From Faeciplasma sp048393055 (GTDB taxonomy: Bacteria > Bacillota > Clostridia > Oscillospirales > Ruminococcaceae): a DNA stretch of 64,000 bases. The stretch spans positions 54,150-118,149 of the forward strand of contig DBFJJS010000019.1 in NCBI GenBank assembly GCA_048393055.1. Reading direction: 5' to 3'. The position numbers and the translations under genes are program-made. This document shows positions 49,853-58,839 of the stretch, in pieces (the stretch's first letter is position 1; each line of letters starts with the position of its first letter). The notes beneath the pieces are model-generated. The model saw nothing but the letters and a program-made list of their open reading frames with translations. It was not told the DNA's origin and did not search any database.

Positions 49853-49913
49853 GCGCCGTGCGAGTCAGAATGATACGTGCCTTTGTATCATTCTGATTTC
49901 CACGGCGCTTTTT
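49853..49913 (+). terminator. Nested long hairpin terminator
   Basis: Outer stem GCGCCGTG/CACGGCGC encloses an 11-base inner stem (CAGAATGATAC/GTATCATTCTG); TTTTTATT follows. Terminator of the regulator operon, with a long structured loop. Confidence 0.8.
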
Positions 49914-49977
49914 ATTTGCTCGGATACTCGCACGGTAAAGCGGAGTCTTTTCCCCTTGCTCGGGAAAGGACTCCCAA

Positions 49978-50544
49978 ATGAAAAATACCTTTTTGATGAA
50001 CAAAACCCAGGAGGACGGAAGTGTCATCCTCTGTACCGCAACGGCGGAGGAATGGCTTGCCGTTGTTAAAGAAAACCACAACCTGCCTCCAGAACAGCGC
50101 CGGTATTTCATCGCCGACTGCATTGAGGACGCCGGTACTATCGACCGCATGTTTATTGAAGTGACCCACAGCGAATACCGGAGATGGAACAGCCTCCATA
50201 CCATGTCCGAGCGAAACCGCAAGGCAAAAAAACAGTTCCGCCATCTGTCCCTAGATGCTGCTTTGTCAGAGACGGCGGAGCTTGGGCTTATGGACTGCTT
50301 CGCGGACAGCCAAAATACGGAAAACGCTGTTCTTGATGAAATCCTTGTAGAGGAGCTTAGGAAAAAGCTGTCCACATGGAAGCCATGGGCACCGGAACTG
50401 CTTGAAAGCTACATGAAGGGTGAAAAAAGAGGCTGCACGGCAAAGTTGGCAGAAAAGTACGGCGTGTCAGAACAAGTAATCCGTAAATACAAGCGGCAGT
50501 TTGAAGAATATATCAAGAATTTTTTATCATGTGTTTCGTTATAA
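49978..50544 (+). CDS. Sigma-factor-like / HTH protein
   Basis: 188 residues. The C-terminal PWAPELLESYMKGEKRGCTAKLAEKYGVSEQVIRKYKRQFEEYI is a region-4-like helix-turn-helix; the N-terminal half (MSERNRKAKKQFRHLSLDAALSETAELGLMDC) resembles small sigma-70-like genes common in Clostridial elements. It may turn on the recombinase or transfer operon. Weak ribosome site, so the start is approximate. Confidence 0.7.
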   Translation: MKNTFLMNKTQEDGSVILCTATAEEWLAVVKENHNLPPEQRRYFIADCIEDAGTIDRMFIEVTHSEYRRWNSLHTMSERNRKAKKQFRHLSLDAALSETAELGLMDCFADSQNTENAVLDEILVEELRKKLSTWKPWAPELLESYMKGEKRGCTAKLAEKYGVSEQVIRKYKRQFEEYIKNFLSCVSL

Positions 50545-51006
50545 GGCGATTGTGTTGTGGAGGAGTAGTGAGAGGGAAAAATCCTCTCTCCCACTTCCGT
50601 ATTCTGCCTGGAGGCGGGATTGCTCCTTGACAACTGAATAGCACAGCACACCCATTACTTCCCCTCTGCTGTTGGCAAAACCGGCAAGCCACATGAGATG
50701 ATGCTCAGACGCTGCGGCGCATCCGCAGCGACGGCCATGACAGGCAGAGGCATTAAAGGTACTTGCGTCCAGTCCTAAAGCCGAGCGTTGAAGCATCCGC
50801 AGAAATGCAAGCCGTCGCAGCAAAGGAGGGCGCCTCGCAGAGATCCTGGGGGTGGTGAGATTCCAATGAGGTCAAATGCATGACCGGTGGGTGTGTTCCC
50901 GTATATCCGAGGGACGGCGTGGTTCAAGTATCGGATAGACACGCAAACGATTGATACAAAACAATACAGCGGCCGTCTGCCCAAAACACGACAGGCGGCC
51001 GTTTTT
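50545..51006 (+). other. Structured intergenic region, candidate regulatory RNA
   Basis: About 460 bases without a gene. Clear stems: GCTGCGG/CCGCAGC with a 5-base loop (50711-50729), TATCCGA (50904-50910) with TCGGATA (50931-50937), and a strong terminator at the end. GC-rich and locally paired, unlike ordinary spacers in the window. No known riboswitch is recognised. Could be a long leader of mazF, a separate RNA, or an origin-like region. Confidence 0.45.
50969..51006 (+). terminator. Terminator before mazF
   Basis: CGGCCG-TCTG and CAGG-CGGCCG pair around CCCAAAACACGA, followed by TTTTT. mazF's CGGAGGA follows within 15 bases, so it may act as an attenuator. Confidence 0.8.
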
Positions 51007-51029
51007 ACTTAATATACGGAGGAACACAG

Positions 51030-51389
51030 ATGAAACAGGTAAAACGCGGCGAGATATATTACGCCGATCTATCGCCTATTGTTGGAAGCGAGCAGGGTGG
51101 TTTTCGTCCCATCCTTGTGCTGCAAAACGACAAGGGCAATCAATATAGCCCCACCACTATTGTTGCGGCCGTTACAAGTAAAAGAAAAAAAGCGGAGCTT
51201 CCCACCCATGTTAAGATCAGCGTCGACGGGCTGAAAGCACCTTCCATCGTCCTGTTGGAACAGCTTCGGACAATCGATAAAGCAAGGCTCGGCAATTATG
51301 CCGGTAGGCTGAATAAGGACACAATGGGAAAAGTTGATCACGCTATCATCACCAGCCTCGGTGTTAAATGCATGGAGGTGATGTTATGA
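51030..51389 (+). CDS. mazF: MazF/PemK endoribonuclease toxin
   Basis: 119 residues: KRGEIYYADLSPIVGSEQGGFRPILVLQNDKGN and TTIVAAVTSKRKKAELPTHVKI are the conserved MazF core with the catalytic Arg (GGFRP) and Thr/Ser. It cleaves mRNA at short specific sites. No RHH or AbrB antitoxin gene is directly upstream; the gene downstream overlaps it. Antitoxin may be missing, distant, or unusual. Confidence 0.92.
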   Translation: MKQVKRGEIYYADLSPIVGSEQGGFRPILVLQNDKGNQYSPTTIVAAVTSKRKKAELPTHVKISVDGLKAPSIVLLEQLRTIDKARLGNYAGRLNKDTMGKVDHAIITSLGVKCMEVML

Positions 51390-51553
51390 TGAAAAATCTA
51401 TCAGGCAAAGACTACGCCGCCTTTGCCTATAGCGTAAATATGCTTCGCCTTCTGCTATCCATGAGGCTGATTACCGAAGCAGAATACAACAATATAGTAC
51501 AGTTGCAGGCAGAACATTATGATCCGCAAAAAAAGTTATGTCTTTTCTTTTAA
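51386..51553 (+). CDS. SHOCT-like small protein
   Basis: 55 residues from ATG 51386 overlapping the mazF stop (ATGA). AFAYSVNMLRLLLSMRLITEAEYNNIVQLQAEHY has the short helical SHOCT-like pattern (LLxxGxITEEEY) found beside many Clostridial conjugative recombinase genes. The gap to the recombinase is 107 bases. Coupled translation with mazF suggests partnership; if so, it could be an antitoxin of unusual type. Confidence 0.7.
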   Translation: MMKNLSGKDYAAFAYSVNMLRLLLSMRLITEAEYNNIVQLQAEHYDPQKKLCLFF

Positions 51554-51660
51554 TTCTCGCCATTCTCGCTGGATGTATGCAAACTCATGTGGTATCCTTC
51601 TTGTTGCCGCAGAGAAAGCGGTAATATAAAAAGCGGAAAATCCGCAGAAAGGAGAACGGC

Positions 51661-53211
51661 ATGGGAAAAACAATTACCGAGCTGACAGCCGGAAAACAGG
51701 AGCAGCGAATCCTGCGGTTAGCCCCCTACACACGGGTATCCAGCAATTCCGAAGATCAGCTTCACTCTTTCGCAGCGCAGGTCAAGCATTATACAGAATA
51801 CGTTGCAGATCATCCCGAATACGAGCTGGTGGACATTTATGCCGATGAAGGCATCACCGGCACACGCATAGACAAGCGGGATGATTTCAACCGCTTGATT
51901 CGGGACTGTAAGAAAGGAAAAATTGATCGCATCATCACAAAAAGCGTCTCCCGATTCGCTCGAAATACCGCCGAATTTTTAGCGGCAACGAGAGCGTTAA
52001 AGGAAATGGGCGTCAGCATCTACTTCGAGGAACAGGGTATTGATACGGGGACGGTTGACCTTGAACTGATGATGACCTTCCCCGGCATCGCTGCACAGCG
52101 GGAATCGGAAACCACATCCGAGAATATGCGGTGGAGCTATCAAAAAAGAATGGAATCCGGCGATTTCAACTGCTGCCGAGCCGCCTATGGGTACGACCTC
52201 ATAGACGGCGAGCTTCAAATCAATGAAGCGGAGGCGCAGGTTGTGCGCCGGACTTTTCATCTCTACCTGCAGGGCTGCGGCAAGCAAGCCATTGCCAACC
52301 AGCTCAATGCGGACGGAGTGCCGAAACGGTACGGTCAGAAAACATGGCATCTCTTCACCATTGACTATATCCTCAACAACGAAAGGTATATGGGTGACTG
52401 CTTACTCCAAAAGAGCTACACCACCGAAAGCCTGCCCTTTACCAAAAAGAGAAACCGAGGCGAAAAGGCACAGTATTATGTGGAGAACAGCAATCCCGCT
52501 ATCGTCAGCAGAGAAACCTACCAAGCAGTGCAGGAACTGCAAAAAAGCAAATCGAAAGGCAATCATGTCCCGAAAAACCGTTACCCATTCAGCGGTATGT
52601 TGAAATGCCCGGTCTGCGGTCACAATTACCGCAGGCAGGTAGTGAACGGAACAGCATATTGGCTCTGCTCATACAAAGCGGCAGGCAGAACCGAGTGCGC
52701 CGGTGACAGAGTCCGGGAGGATGCCGTGATGTCCGCGTTCATACGGATGAGCGATAAGCTCGCGCAAAACCGAGAAGAACTGCTGGGCGATTTAATAAGA
52801 CAGCTTGAAAAGCTGCAGAGCCGAACCAGTACAAACGGCGAACAGGTGTATCAGCTCAATCGCCAAATCGCAGATGTCAATGCGCAGAGTCTTGTGGTTG
52901 CCCAGCTTTACAAAAACGGCGTTCTCAATCATGCCGAGTATGCCTCTAGATCGGGCGAGCTTAACCGGAAGGTCAGTGAACTCCGGTCAGAACGCCGCCG
53001 CATCTTAACCGAGGATGAGGATGATGAAATCATCGAATCTCTGAAAGAATTAAACGACACCATTGCCGAATACGTTCCAACGGACAGCTTCGACACGGAC
53101 TTGTTCGGACAAATCGTGGAGAGTATTACCGTAATCGGCAGGAACACGCTGCGTTTTCGCCTCGCCGGTGGATTAACGCTCACCGAGAAATTCGAGGAAA
53201 GGAGCGCATGA
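51661..53211 (+). CDS. Large serine recombinase 1
   Basis: 516 residues from ATG 51661 (AAAGGAG). Catalytic Ser27 in YTRVSSNSEDQ, resolvase domain 18-150, recombinase domain with SYQKRMESGDFNCCRAAYGYDLIDGE, zinc ribbon CPVCGHNYRRQ…CSYKAAGRTEC, and a coiled-coil motif. It is a full TndX/TnpX-like integrase capable of att recombination. First of three; ATGATATG junction to the next gene. Confidence 0.93.
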   Translation: MGKTITELTAGKQEQRILRLAPYTRVSSNSEDQLHSFAAQVKHYTEYVADHPEYELVDIYADEGITGTRIDKRDDFNRLIRDCKKGKIDRIITKSVSRFARNTAEFLAATRALKEMGVSIYFEEQGIDTGTVDLELMMTFPGIAAQRESETTSENMRWSYQKRMESGDFNCCRAAYGYDLIDGELQINEAEAQVVRRTFHLYLQGCGKQAIANQLNADGVPKRYGQKTWHLFTIDYILNNERYMGDCLLQKSYTTESLPFTKKRNRGEKAQYYVENSNPAIVSRETYQAVQELQKSKSKGNHVPKNRYPFSGMLKCPVCGHNYRRQVVNGTAYWLCSYKAAGRTECAGDRVREDAVMSAFIRMSDKLAQNREELLGDLIRQLEKLQSRTSTNGEQVYQLNRQIADVNAQSLVVAQLYKNGVLNHAEYASRSGELNRKVSELRSERRRILTEDEDDEIIESLKELNDTIAEYVPTDSFDTDLFGQIVESITVIGRNTLRFRLAGGLTLTEKFEERSA

Positions 53212-53212
53212 T

Positions 53213-54208
53213 ATGAAAACACGAAACATTCCCTTCGGCTACACAATGGAAAACGGCAAAATCATCTTTCATCCAGCCGAAAGTCAAGCGGTTCAAAATA
53301 TATTTTCCGATTATTTGGACGGACAATCCCTACTGAAGATAGCACAAAGGCTTAATGAACGACAGGTGGAATATCTGCCCGGCGCTACAGGCTGGAACAA
53401 AGCCCGTCTGAAACGCATCATTGAGGATAAACGCTACATCGGCAGCGACAGCTATCCGCCTATCATAGAGCAAAGCATATATGACAAAGCGCAGGCAGTC
53501 AGAGCCTCCCGAAACACACAGAAATCCCTCGACCGCACAGCAGATATTTTCAAGCTGCAGCTTCCGGTTCTCTGTGAGAAATGCGGAGAACCGATGCAGC
53601 GCAAGCATGACAGCCGCACCACTTACCAAGAAAAATGGGTATGCAAAACTTGCGGTGAAGTTATCAAAATCTCGGACGACGCATTTCTCTCGGCAATCAC
53701 CAAATGCATCAACTATCTCATTGCCAAACCAAACATTCTGCGAGATGATCCAGCACCGACTGAGCCGCCCGCAGAAGTCATCCGATTAAAGAATAAAATA
53801 GGTCGGATGCTTGACAGTCCGACTATTGAGAAGGAGCTGCTGAAAAACAGAATATTCGAATACGCTTCGCGGTTGTATGAAAGCTTAGATATCACCCAGC
53901 GTATCGCTGAGATGATAAGAGCAACCTTGCAAAGAACAAGGTCGCTCTCTTGCTATAACGGAGAACTAACGGCGAAAATAGCCGCCGCCATTACGCTCCA
54001 TGCCGACAAAACTGTCAGCCTTACACTTAAAAACGGTCAGCAGATCAGAAAGGAGAAAAACGATGCAACAGACAGCGCCCATATTGCAAAAGAGAGTACG
54101 CACCATTGCTCCGACTATACAGCCGGTGAATGCGCACAGCACACAAAGCATTACCAAACGGGTAGCCGCTTACTGCCGCGTGTCCACCAAGCAGGACGAA
54201 CAGCTTAA
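53213..54208 (+). CDS. Serine recombinase 2 without catalytic domain
   Basis: 331 residues. Starts directly with the recombinase domain (FGYTMENGKIIFHPAESQAVQNIFSDYLDGQSLLKIAQRLNE), then a zinc ribbon (CEKCGEPM…CKTCGEV) and a C-terminal coiled region; the resolvase domain with the active Ser is absent. AAAGGAG lies 7-10 bases before ATG 53213 and the gene is not broken, so absence is a designed feature. It probably binds att DNA and directs the other two. Its last 146 bases overlap recombinase 3. Confidence 0.9.
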   Translation: MKTRNIPFGYTMENGKIIFHPAESQAVQNIFSDYLDGQSLLKIAQRLNERQVEYLPGATGWNKARLKRIIEDKRYIGSDSYPPIIEQSIYDKAQAVRASRNTQKSLDRTADIFKLQLPVLCEKCGEPMQRKHDSRTTYQEKWVCKTCGEVIKISDDAFLSAITKCINYLIAKPNILRDDPAPTEPPAEVIRLKNKIGRMLDSPTIEKELLKNRIFEYASRLYESLDITQRIAEMIRATLQRTRSLSCYNGELTAKIAAAITLHADKTVSLTLKNGQQIRKEKNDATDSAHIAKESTHHCSDYTAGECAQHTKHYQTGSRLLPRVHQAGRTA

Positions 54209-55706
54209 TAGCTATGAGAATCAGGTAAATCACTATACAGAACGGATTCGCCGAGAACCCGGCTGGAAGCTGGTAGGCATTTATGCCGACAAGGGCATCA
54301 CCGGCACCAGTATGAAAAAGCGGGATGAATTTAACAAGCTGATCCGCCAGTGCAAACGAGGCCGGGTAGATATGATTATCGTCAAATCTATCAGCCGCTT
54401 TGCCCGAAACACTCTCGACTGCATCAGGATCACCCGAATGCTGCGGGAAATCAAGGTGGATGTGTACTTTGAAGAACAAAATTTGCACAGCATCGATCCT
54501 GCTTCTGAGTTTTACATCTCCATCTACGGCTCTATCGCACAGAGTGAATCCGAAAACATCAGCCACAATGTGGCATGGGGCAAGGCGCAAAGCGCAAAGG
54601 AAGGCAATGTGTCCTTCGCTTATAAATCCTTCCTCGGATACCGTCAGGGTGTAGACGGAAAACCGGAAATTGATCCTGCACAGGCGATAACAGTACGGCG
54701 AATCTATACGGAATTTCTCTCCGGCAGCAGCCTGCAACAGATTGCCGATGGACTGACCGCAGACAGCATTCCCACGCCGATGGGAAAGGCCGTATGGCAG
54801 CCCGGAGTGATACAGTCTATCCTCTCCAATGTGAAATACAAGGGAGACGCTCTGCTGGGCAAAACCTATGTCGAGGACTGTATCAGCAAAAAGGTGCGTA
54901 TCAACGGCGGCGAACGACCGCAGTATTATGTAGAGAACAATCATCCAGCGATCATCGATGCAGACACCTTCGCACAGGTACAGGAAGAACTTGCAAGACG
55001 AGCCTCGAAACGCAAGGTTAAGCAGATCGGCACGACTACCGAGCAAGGTAAATACTGCGGAAAGTACGCACTCACCGAACTGCTTGTCTGCGGAGAGTGC
55101 GGGACACCATACCGCCGGTGTACATGGACGGCAGGCGGTCAAAAGAGAATCGTATGGCGCTGTATCAGCCGCCTTGACTACGGCAAAAAATACTGCCACC
55201 ACTCACCGACTATGGAAGAAGCGCCCTTGCAGGAAGCCATTATGAATGCGATACTGAAAACAGCGAAAAGCAATCCCGACATTCTGCAAATGCTAAAAAT
55301 GCATATCCAAATGGGGCTTGGCGCTGAAGCCGGCGAGGACGAAAGCGTTGATATCCAAATCCGCATCGCACAAATCGATAAGGAATTTGGTGGCATCCTA
55401 AACACCGTGACTGCCGAAAATCCCGAAAGCCTGCTTACCGATCCCCGCGTCGAAACTCTGATGGCTGAAAAGAGGACGCTTGAAAACAGGTTGTCAGAAT
55501 GCATGGCTGCCGAGCAGCATCGAAAAAATACCATGTCTCGACTGGACAATATTTTTACCGTCCTCGATGGTATGAAAAATCACCCGCTGACCTTTGACAA
55601 TGAAATTATCCGAAAAATCCTGCAATGTGTGATCGTAGAATCCAAGTATAAAATCAAGGTGGTTTTCATTGGTGGACTTGAAGTGGAAGCTGAGATGGAG
55701 CAATAG
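54063..55706 (+). CDS. Large serine recombinase 3
   Basis: 547 residues from ATG 54063 (AGAAAGGAG upstream). Catalytic Ser41 in AAYCRVSTKQDEQ, resolvase domain, recombinase domain KSFLGYRQGVDGKPEIDPAQ, zinc ribbon CGECGTPYRRC…CCHH-like and long C-terminal coils. An alternative upstream start at 54000 would only lengthen the overlap. Recombinases 1 and 3 could act as a pair on unlike att sites, with 2 as helper. Last gene of the element. Confidence 0.93.
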   Translation: MQQTAPILQKRVRTIAPTIQPVNAHSTQSITKRVAAYCRVSTKQDEQLNSYENQVNHYTERIRREPGWKLVGIYADKGITGTSMKKRDEFNKLIRQCKRGRVDMIIVKSISRFARNTLDCIRITRMLREIKVDVYFEEQNLHSIDPASEFYISIYGSIAQSESENISHNVAWGKAQSAKEGNVSFAYKSFLGYRQGVDGKPEIDPAQAITVRRIYTEFLSGSSLQQIADGLTADSIPTPMGKAVWQPGVIQSILSNVKYKGDALLGKTYVEDCISKKVRINGGERPQYYVENNHPAIIDADTFAQVQEELARRASKRKVKQIGTTTEQGKYCGKYALTELLVCGECGTPYRRCTWTAGGQKRIVWRCISRLDYGKKYCHHSPTMEEAPLQEAIMNAILKTAKSNPDILQMLKMHIQMGLGAEAGEDESVDIQIRIAQIDKEFGGILNTVTAENPESLLTDPRVETLMAEKRTLENRLSECMAAEQHRKNTMSRLDNIFTVLDGMKNHPLTFDNEIIRKILQCVIVESKYKIKVVFIGGLEVEAEMEQ

Positions 55707-56293
55707 TGTTAGACAAAATAAAAAATGATTTCGACGGTTCAACTCCCACCTCTGGAAAGCTAAAAATATCTTTTTCATGCGGCTCTCACAATTTAATCGC
55801 TGGTCGAACCCTTGGAGCTGGGTTTGATGAGCAAATCACCAGCTCCATCACATAGCCTTAAACACTATACATAGTGTTTAAGGCTATTATTATGCCTGTA
55901 TATAAGCAATTGTTTCTATGATTTTACTAATCATGTTCCTAATTAATCAAAGATATTTTAGCGAAGAGCCTGCTTTCGTTGGCAGCTTTAATAAATTTAA
56001 TGGGATATATAAGAGGAGTAATAACCTTGAAGTTAATACTAAGTAACAAACCGAGACTTCTGTTAATGCCCGGATTCGTTATAATATAATTAAACAGAAA
56101 CATAAAGATTTTTGCGTAAAGTTTTGTCTTTAGAATATGAGACATTCCGGTATGCCTGACGAGCTCCACCATTATCCTGAAATGCCGCGCGGCTTTAGCT
56201 TTAGAGCAGACCTGCTTGTATAAAGCCGCAGTTTTTAGAATGAGCAGATTTTGAATCATGGTATAAGAAATTTTTAGGAAAGGACATGCTGAT
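55707..56293. other. Element right end and junction, no gene
   Basis: Contains AACTCCC (55741-55747), the proposed att word, GGAGCTGG/CCAGCTCC (about 55816-55842), and a terminator (55854-55890). The rest is AT-rich and holds no supported gene. A promoter-like TATAATATAAT is near 56082-56092. Confidence 0.5.
55854..55890 (+). terminator. Strong terminator at junction
   Basis: A perfect 14-base stem (AGCCTTAAACACTA, 55854-55867, with 55872-55885), followed by ATTATTA. It separates recombinase transcription from the resident genes. Confidence 0.75.
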
Positions 56294-57446
56294 ATGAAAA
56301 ATTTTATTTTTCAGAATTCTACGAAGGTCTATTTTGGCAAAGGATGTGTAAAGGAGTATTTGTCCTGCCTGACCAAAGACGCCAAAACCGTCATGCTTGC
56401 TTACGGTGGCGGCTCTATTAAGCACAACGGCGTCTATGACGAAATCATCGGTATTTTAAGGAAAGCCGGGAAAGCTGTTGTAGAATTTTCGGGAATTATG
56501 TCCAACCCGACCTATTCAAAGGTTCTGTAAGGCGCAAAGCTTGCACGCGAAAGATCCTTGCAGTGGACGGAGGAAGCATAATGGATTGCTGCAAGGCGGT
56601 ATCTCTGGCTGCCAGGTATGATAAAGACATATGGCAGGATTTTTGGGTATGCCCCGGCATTATAAACTTTGAACCGCTGCCTTTTGGTGTTGTAGTCACT
56701 GTAGCCGGTACAGAAAGCGAGTGCAACGGCGGGGCTGTTATCACTAATGAAGAAGAAAAAATAAAAACAGGTCGTGATTATCCTGCGCTTAATACGCGCT
56801 TTGCCCTTATGGATCCCTCATATACCTTTTCTGCGCCGAAAAGAAAGGTGATGTCCGCAAGCTTTGACATCCTCAGTCACATCATGGAGACCTACTTCAG
56901 CAAGCCTGATGATGACAATGTATCCGACGATATTATGGAAGCGCTGATGAAAAGCGTTATTAGAAATTTGAGAGCTGCTATTCAGGATCCGTACGATTAC
57001 ACCTCCCGTTCTAACCTGATGTAGGACGCAACAATGGCGGAAAACCGAATTATTAAAATGGGAAATAAGTGCGATTTTGAATGTCACAGCATGGAACACC
57101 AGATTGGCGCGTTTACAGACTGCAATCATGGCTGTGGACTTGCAGTGATACATCCTGTATATTACCGCCATATTTACAAAGATGGCTTGTCAAAGTTTAC
57201 TCGCTTTTCCGAAAACGTATGGAGCATATCCCGCGACGGCAGATCTGACCAAGAGCTTGCTCTTGCAGGAATCAACGCTTTGGCGGAGTTTAGCAAAGAG
57301 ATTGGTCTGCCCACGATGTTAAAGGAACTTGGGGCGGTCAAGGAGCAGCTTCGTGAAATCGCGGATTCCTGCGGTATTTCACAGGGGGCTATAAGACCCT
57401 TACGCATGATGAGATTTTTGAGATTTTCCAAGAGTGTTATGAGTAA
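56294..57446 (+). pseudogene. Iron-containing alcohol dehydrogenase, broken
   Basis: Clear family matches along the length: FQNSTKVYFGKG, LAVDGGSIMDCCKAVSLAA, FDILSHIMETYF, EHQIGAFTDCNHGCGLA and an end reading THDEIFEIFQECYE. Interrupted by TAA at 56528-56530, a frameshift at about 56545, TAG at 57022-57024 in a place normally coding Trp, and another shift near 57382-57388. Once a NADH-dependent butanol-type dehydrogenase. AAGGA precedes the ATG. No longer functional. Confidence 0.9.
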
Positions 57447-57480
57447 CAATTTGATTTTGTTTTGAAGGGAGCAATTGAAA

Positions 57481-57725
57481 TGAAAAAGATAACAGCGTTG
57501 TTTTTAAGCTTATTGATGGTGCTTAGCTTTACCGCATGCGGAAATGAAGCGCCGCCTCAGGATACCGATGAACCAGGTGTATCTTACGGGTAAGGCGCGC
57601 CTGCCGGCTCTGATGCTCAGACATAGGGAGACGAAAGCACGCAAGCCGGTGAAGGAGGAACATTGGCGGTTTATTTTTCGGCGACTGGTAACACCGACGA
57701 AGCTATGGATAAGAACAGGTAACTT
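57481..57725 (+). pseudogene. Flavodoxin-type lipoprotein remnant
   Basis: ATG 57481 with a signal peptide and lipobox FTAC, then a TAA after 36 codons and a TAG further on; in the right frame VYFSATGNT is the FMN phosphate loop of a flavodoxin. The remainder is missing, running directly into the next aldo-keto fragment. Confidence 0.75.
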
Positions 57726-57968
57726 ATGACAATGCTTTATATGGTGGCAAAAGAAAAGCACGCTACCCCTGCGCAGATTTCACTGGCGTGGATTCTTTGC
57801 AAGAAGTCATGGATAGTGCCGATACCGGGCACCAGAAAGGAAGCGCGTATGAAGGAAAACGCCGGTTCGGCGGATGTGCTTCTAACACAGGAGGAAGTAA
57901 GGGCTTTGGACGATGCTTTGAACAAAATGAATATGTCTGAAGTGTTCGGCGGAACGAAAATAAATTAA
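57726..57968 (+). pseudogene. C-terminal fragment of aldo-keto reductase
   Basis: 80 codons reading KHATPAQISLAWILCKKSW and VPIPGTRKEARMKENAG, the NADPH-binding end of an AKR (SLAWIL… PGT). The first two-thirds are lost. It likely joined the flavodoxin fragment by deletion. Confidence 0.8.
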
Positions 57969-57991
57969 AACAAAAGCAGGAGGAAAACACG

Positions 57992-58829
57992 ATGGAATAC
58001 ACAACCTTGAACAATGGAGTTAAAATGCTCATGGTGGGCATCGGTACATTTTTACTTAGCCCCGATGAAGCCGAAGCTTCGGTTCTGTCCGCTTTACAAT
58101 GCGGCTACCGCCTTATAGACACAGCTAACGCATATGTAAATGAAAAGGCTGTCGGCAGGGCTATAAAAAAGTCCGGTGTGCCAAGAAAGGATATTTTCCT
58201 TGAGACAAAGCTGTGGCCCAGCTTTTATGAGCAAGCCGGCGCAGTTGACAAGACGCTTGAACGCCTTGACACCGACTATATAGACCTGCTGCTTATTCAT
58301 CAGCCGGCTGGAAATTATATTGCCGGTTACAAGCTCATGGAAAAGGCGTATAAGGAGGGAAAAGTAAGAGCCATCGGTTTGTCAAATTTCACGTCTGCTC
58401 AGATTCAGGAAATCATTGGCATATACGATGTAAAGCCTTCTGTTCTCCAGACCGAGATCCATCCATATTCTCAGGAAAAAGAGCTTAAGCAATTCCTTAA
58501 TAAAGATGTAGTACAGGCATGGTATCCGCTTGGTCATGGAGACAAGGCGTTGCGCGAGGAACCTTTGTTCACAGAGCTTGCGAAGAAATACGGCAAGAGC
58601 AATTCCCAAATAATTCTGCGCTGGCACATCCAGAGCGGAAATATCATTATACCCGGCTCCAAGAATCCGGAACACATTAAAGATAACCTGAACTTGTTCG
58701 ATTTTTTTCTCACTGGTGAGGAGGTTAAAAAGATATATTCGATAGATAAAAAAACGTTATTACATAAGCACTCAGGAAATGTTGAAAAAATATGCAGAGA
58801 TAGTTCCCGATGTAGACGGGCAGAAGTAA
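57992..58829 (+). pseudogene. Aldo-keto reductase with 3' frameshift
   Basis: 278 codons. NNGVKMLMVGIGTF, YRLIDTANAYVNEKAVG (catalytic Asp/Tyr), LIHQPAGNY and IIPGSKNPEH identify an AKR. The reading frame is good to about 58748, where an A7 run (58748-58754) shifts it; removing one A restores the true end (EMLKKYAEIVPDVDGQK) at TAA 58827-58829. As written the protein would carry a wrong tail to 58894. Probably inactive or nearly so; a sequencing error is the alternative. Confidence 0.75.
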
Positions 58830-58839
58830 GGAGGAAGTT

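Larger units (their letters stand above)
1007..55747. mobile_element. Integrative and conjugative element, about 54.7 kb
   Basis: One continuous block carries a full conjugation module (relaxase, coupling protein, VirB4, VirB6, NlpC/P60), cargo, a control region and a terminal triplet of serine recombinases. The outer limits are set by the intact ssrA unit on the left and by the end of the last recombinase (55706) on the right. The listed ends use the only obvious short shared word, AACTCCC at 1007-1013 and 55741-55747. Serine recombinases leave very short cores, so this is a guess; the left end could be anywhere in 931-1035 and the right end in 55707-55850. The transfer genes resemble the Tn1549 superfamily in content and order. 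Confidence 0.75.

Noticed and set aside
50545..51006. Known riboswitch (cobalamin, SAM, c-di-GMP) before mazF
   Set aside because: None of the conserved core words of these classes is seen.
54045..55202. A 385-codon minus-strand frame opposite recombinase 3
   Set aside because: The plus strand carries a full serine recombinase with all motifs; the opposite frame has no family features.
55939..56259. A 106-codon minus-strand frame in the junction
   Set aside because: No ribosome site and no recognised family; low-complexity AT-rich region. It could be a degraded gene but cannot be supported.
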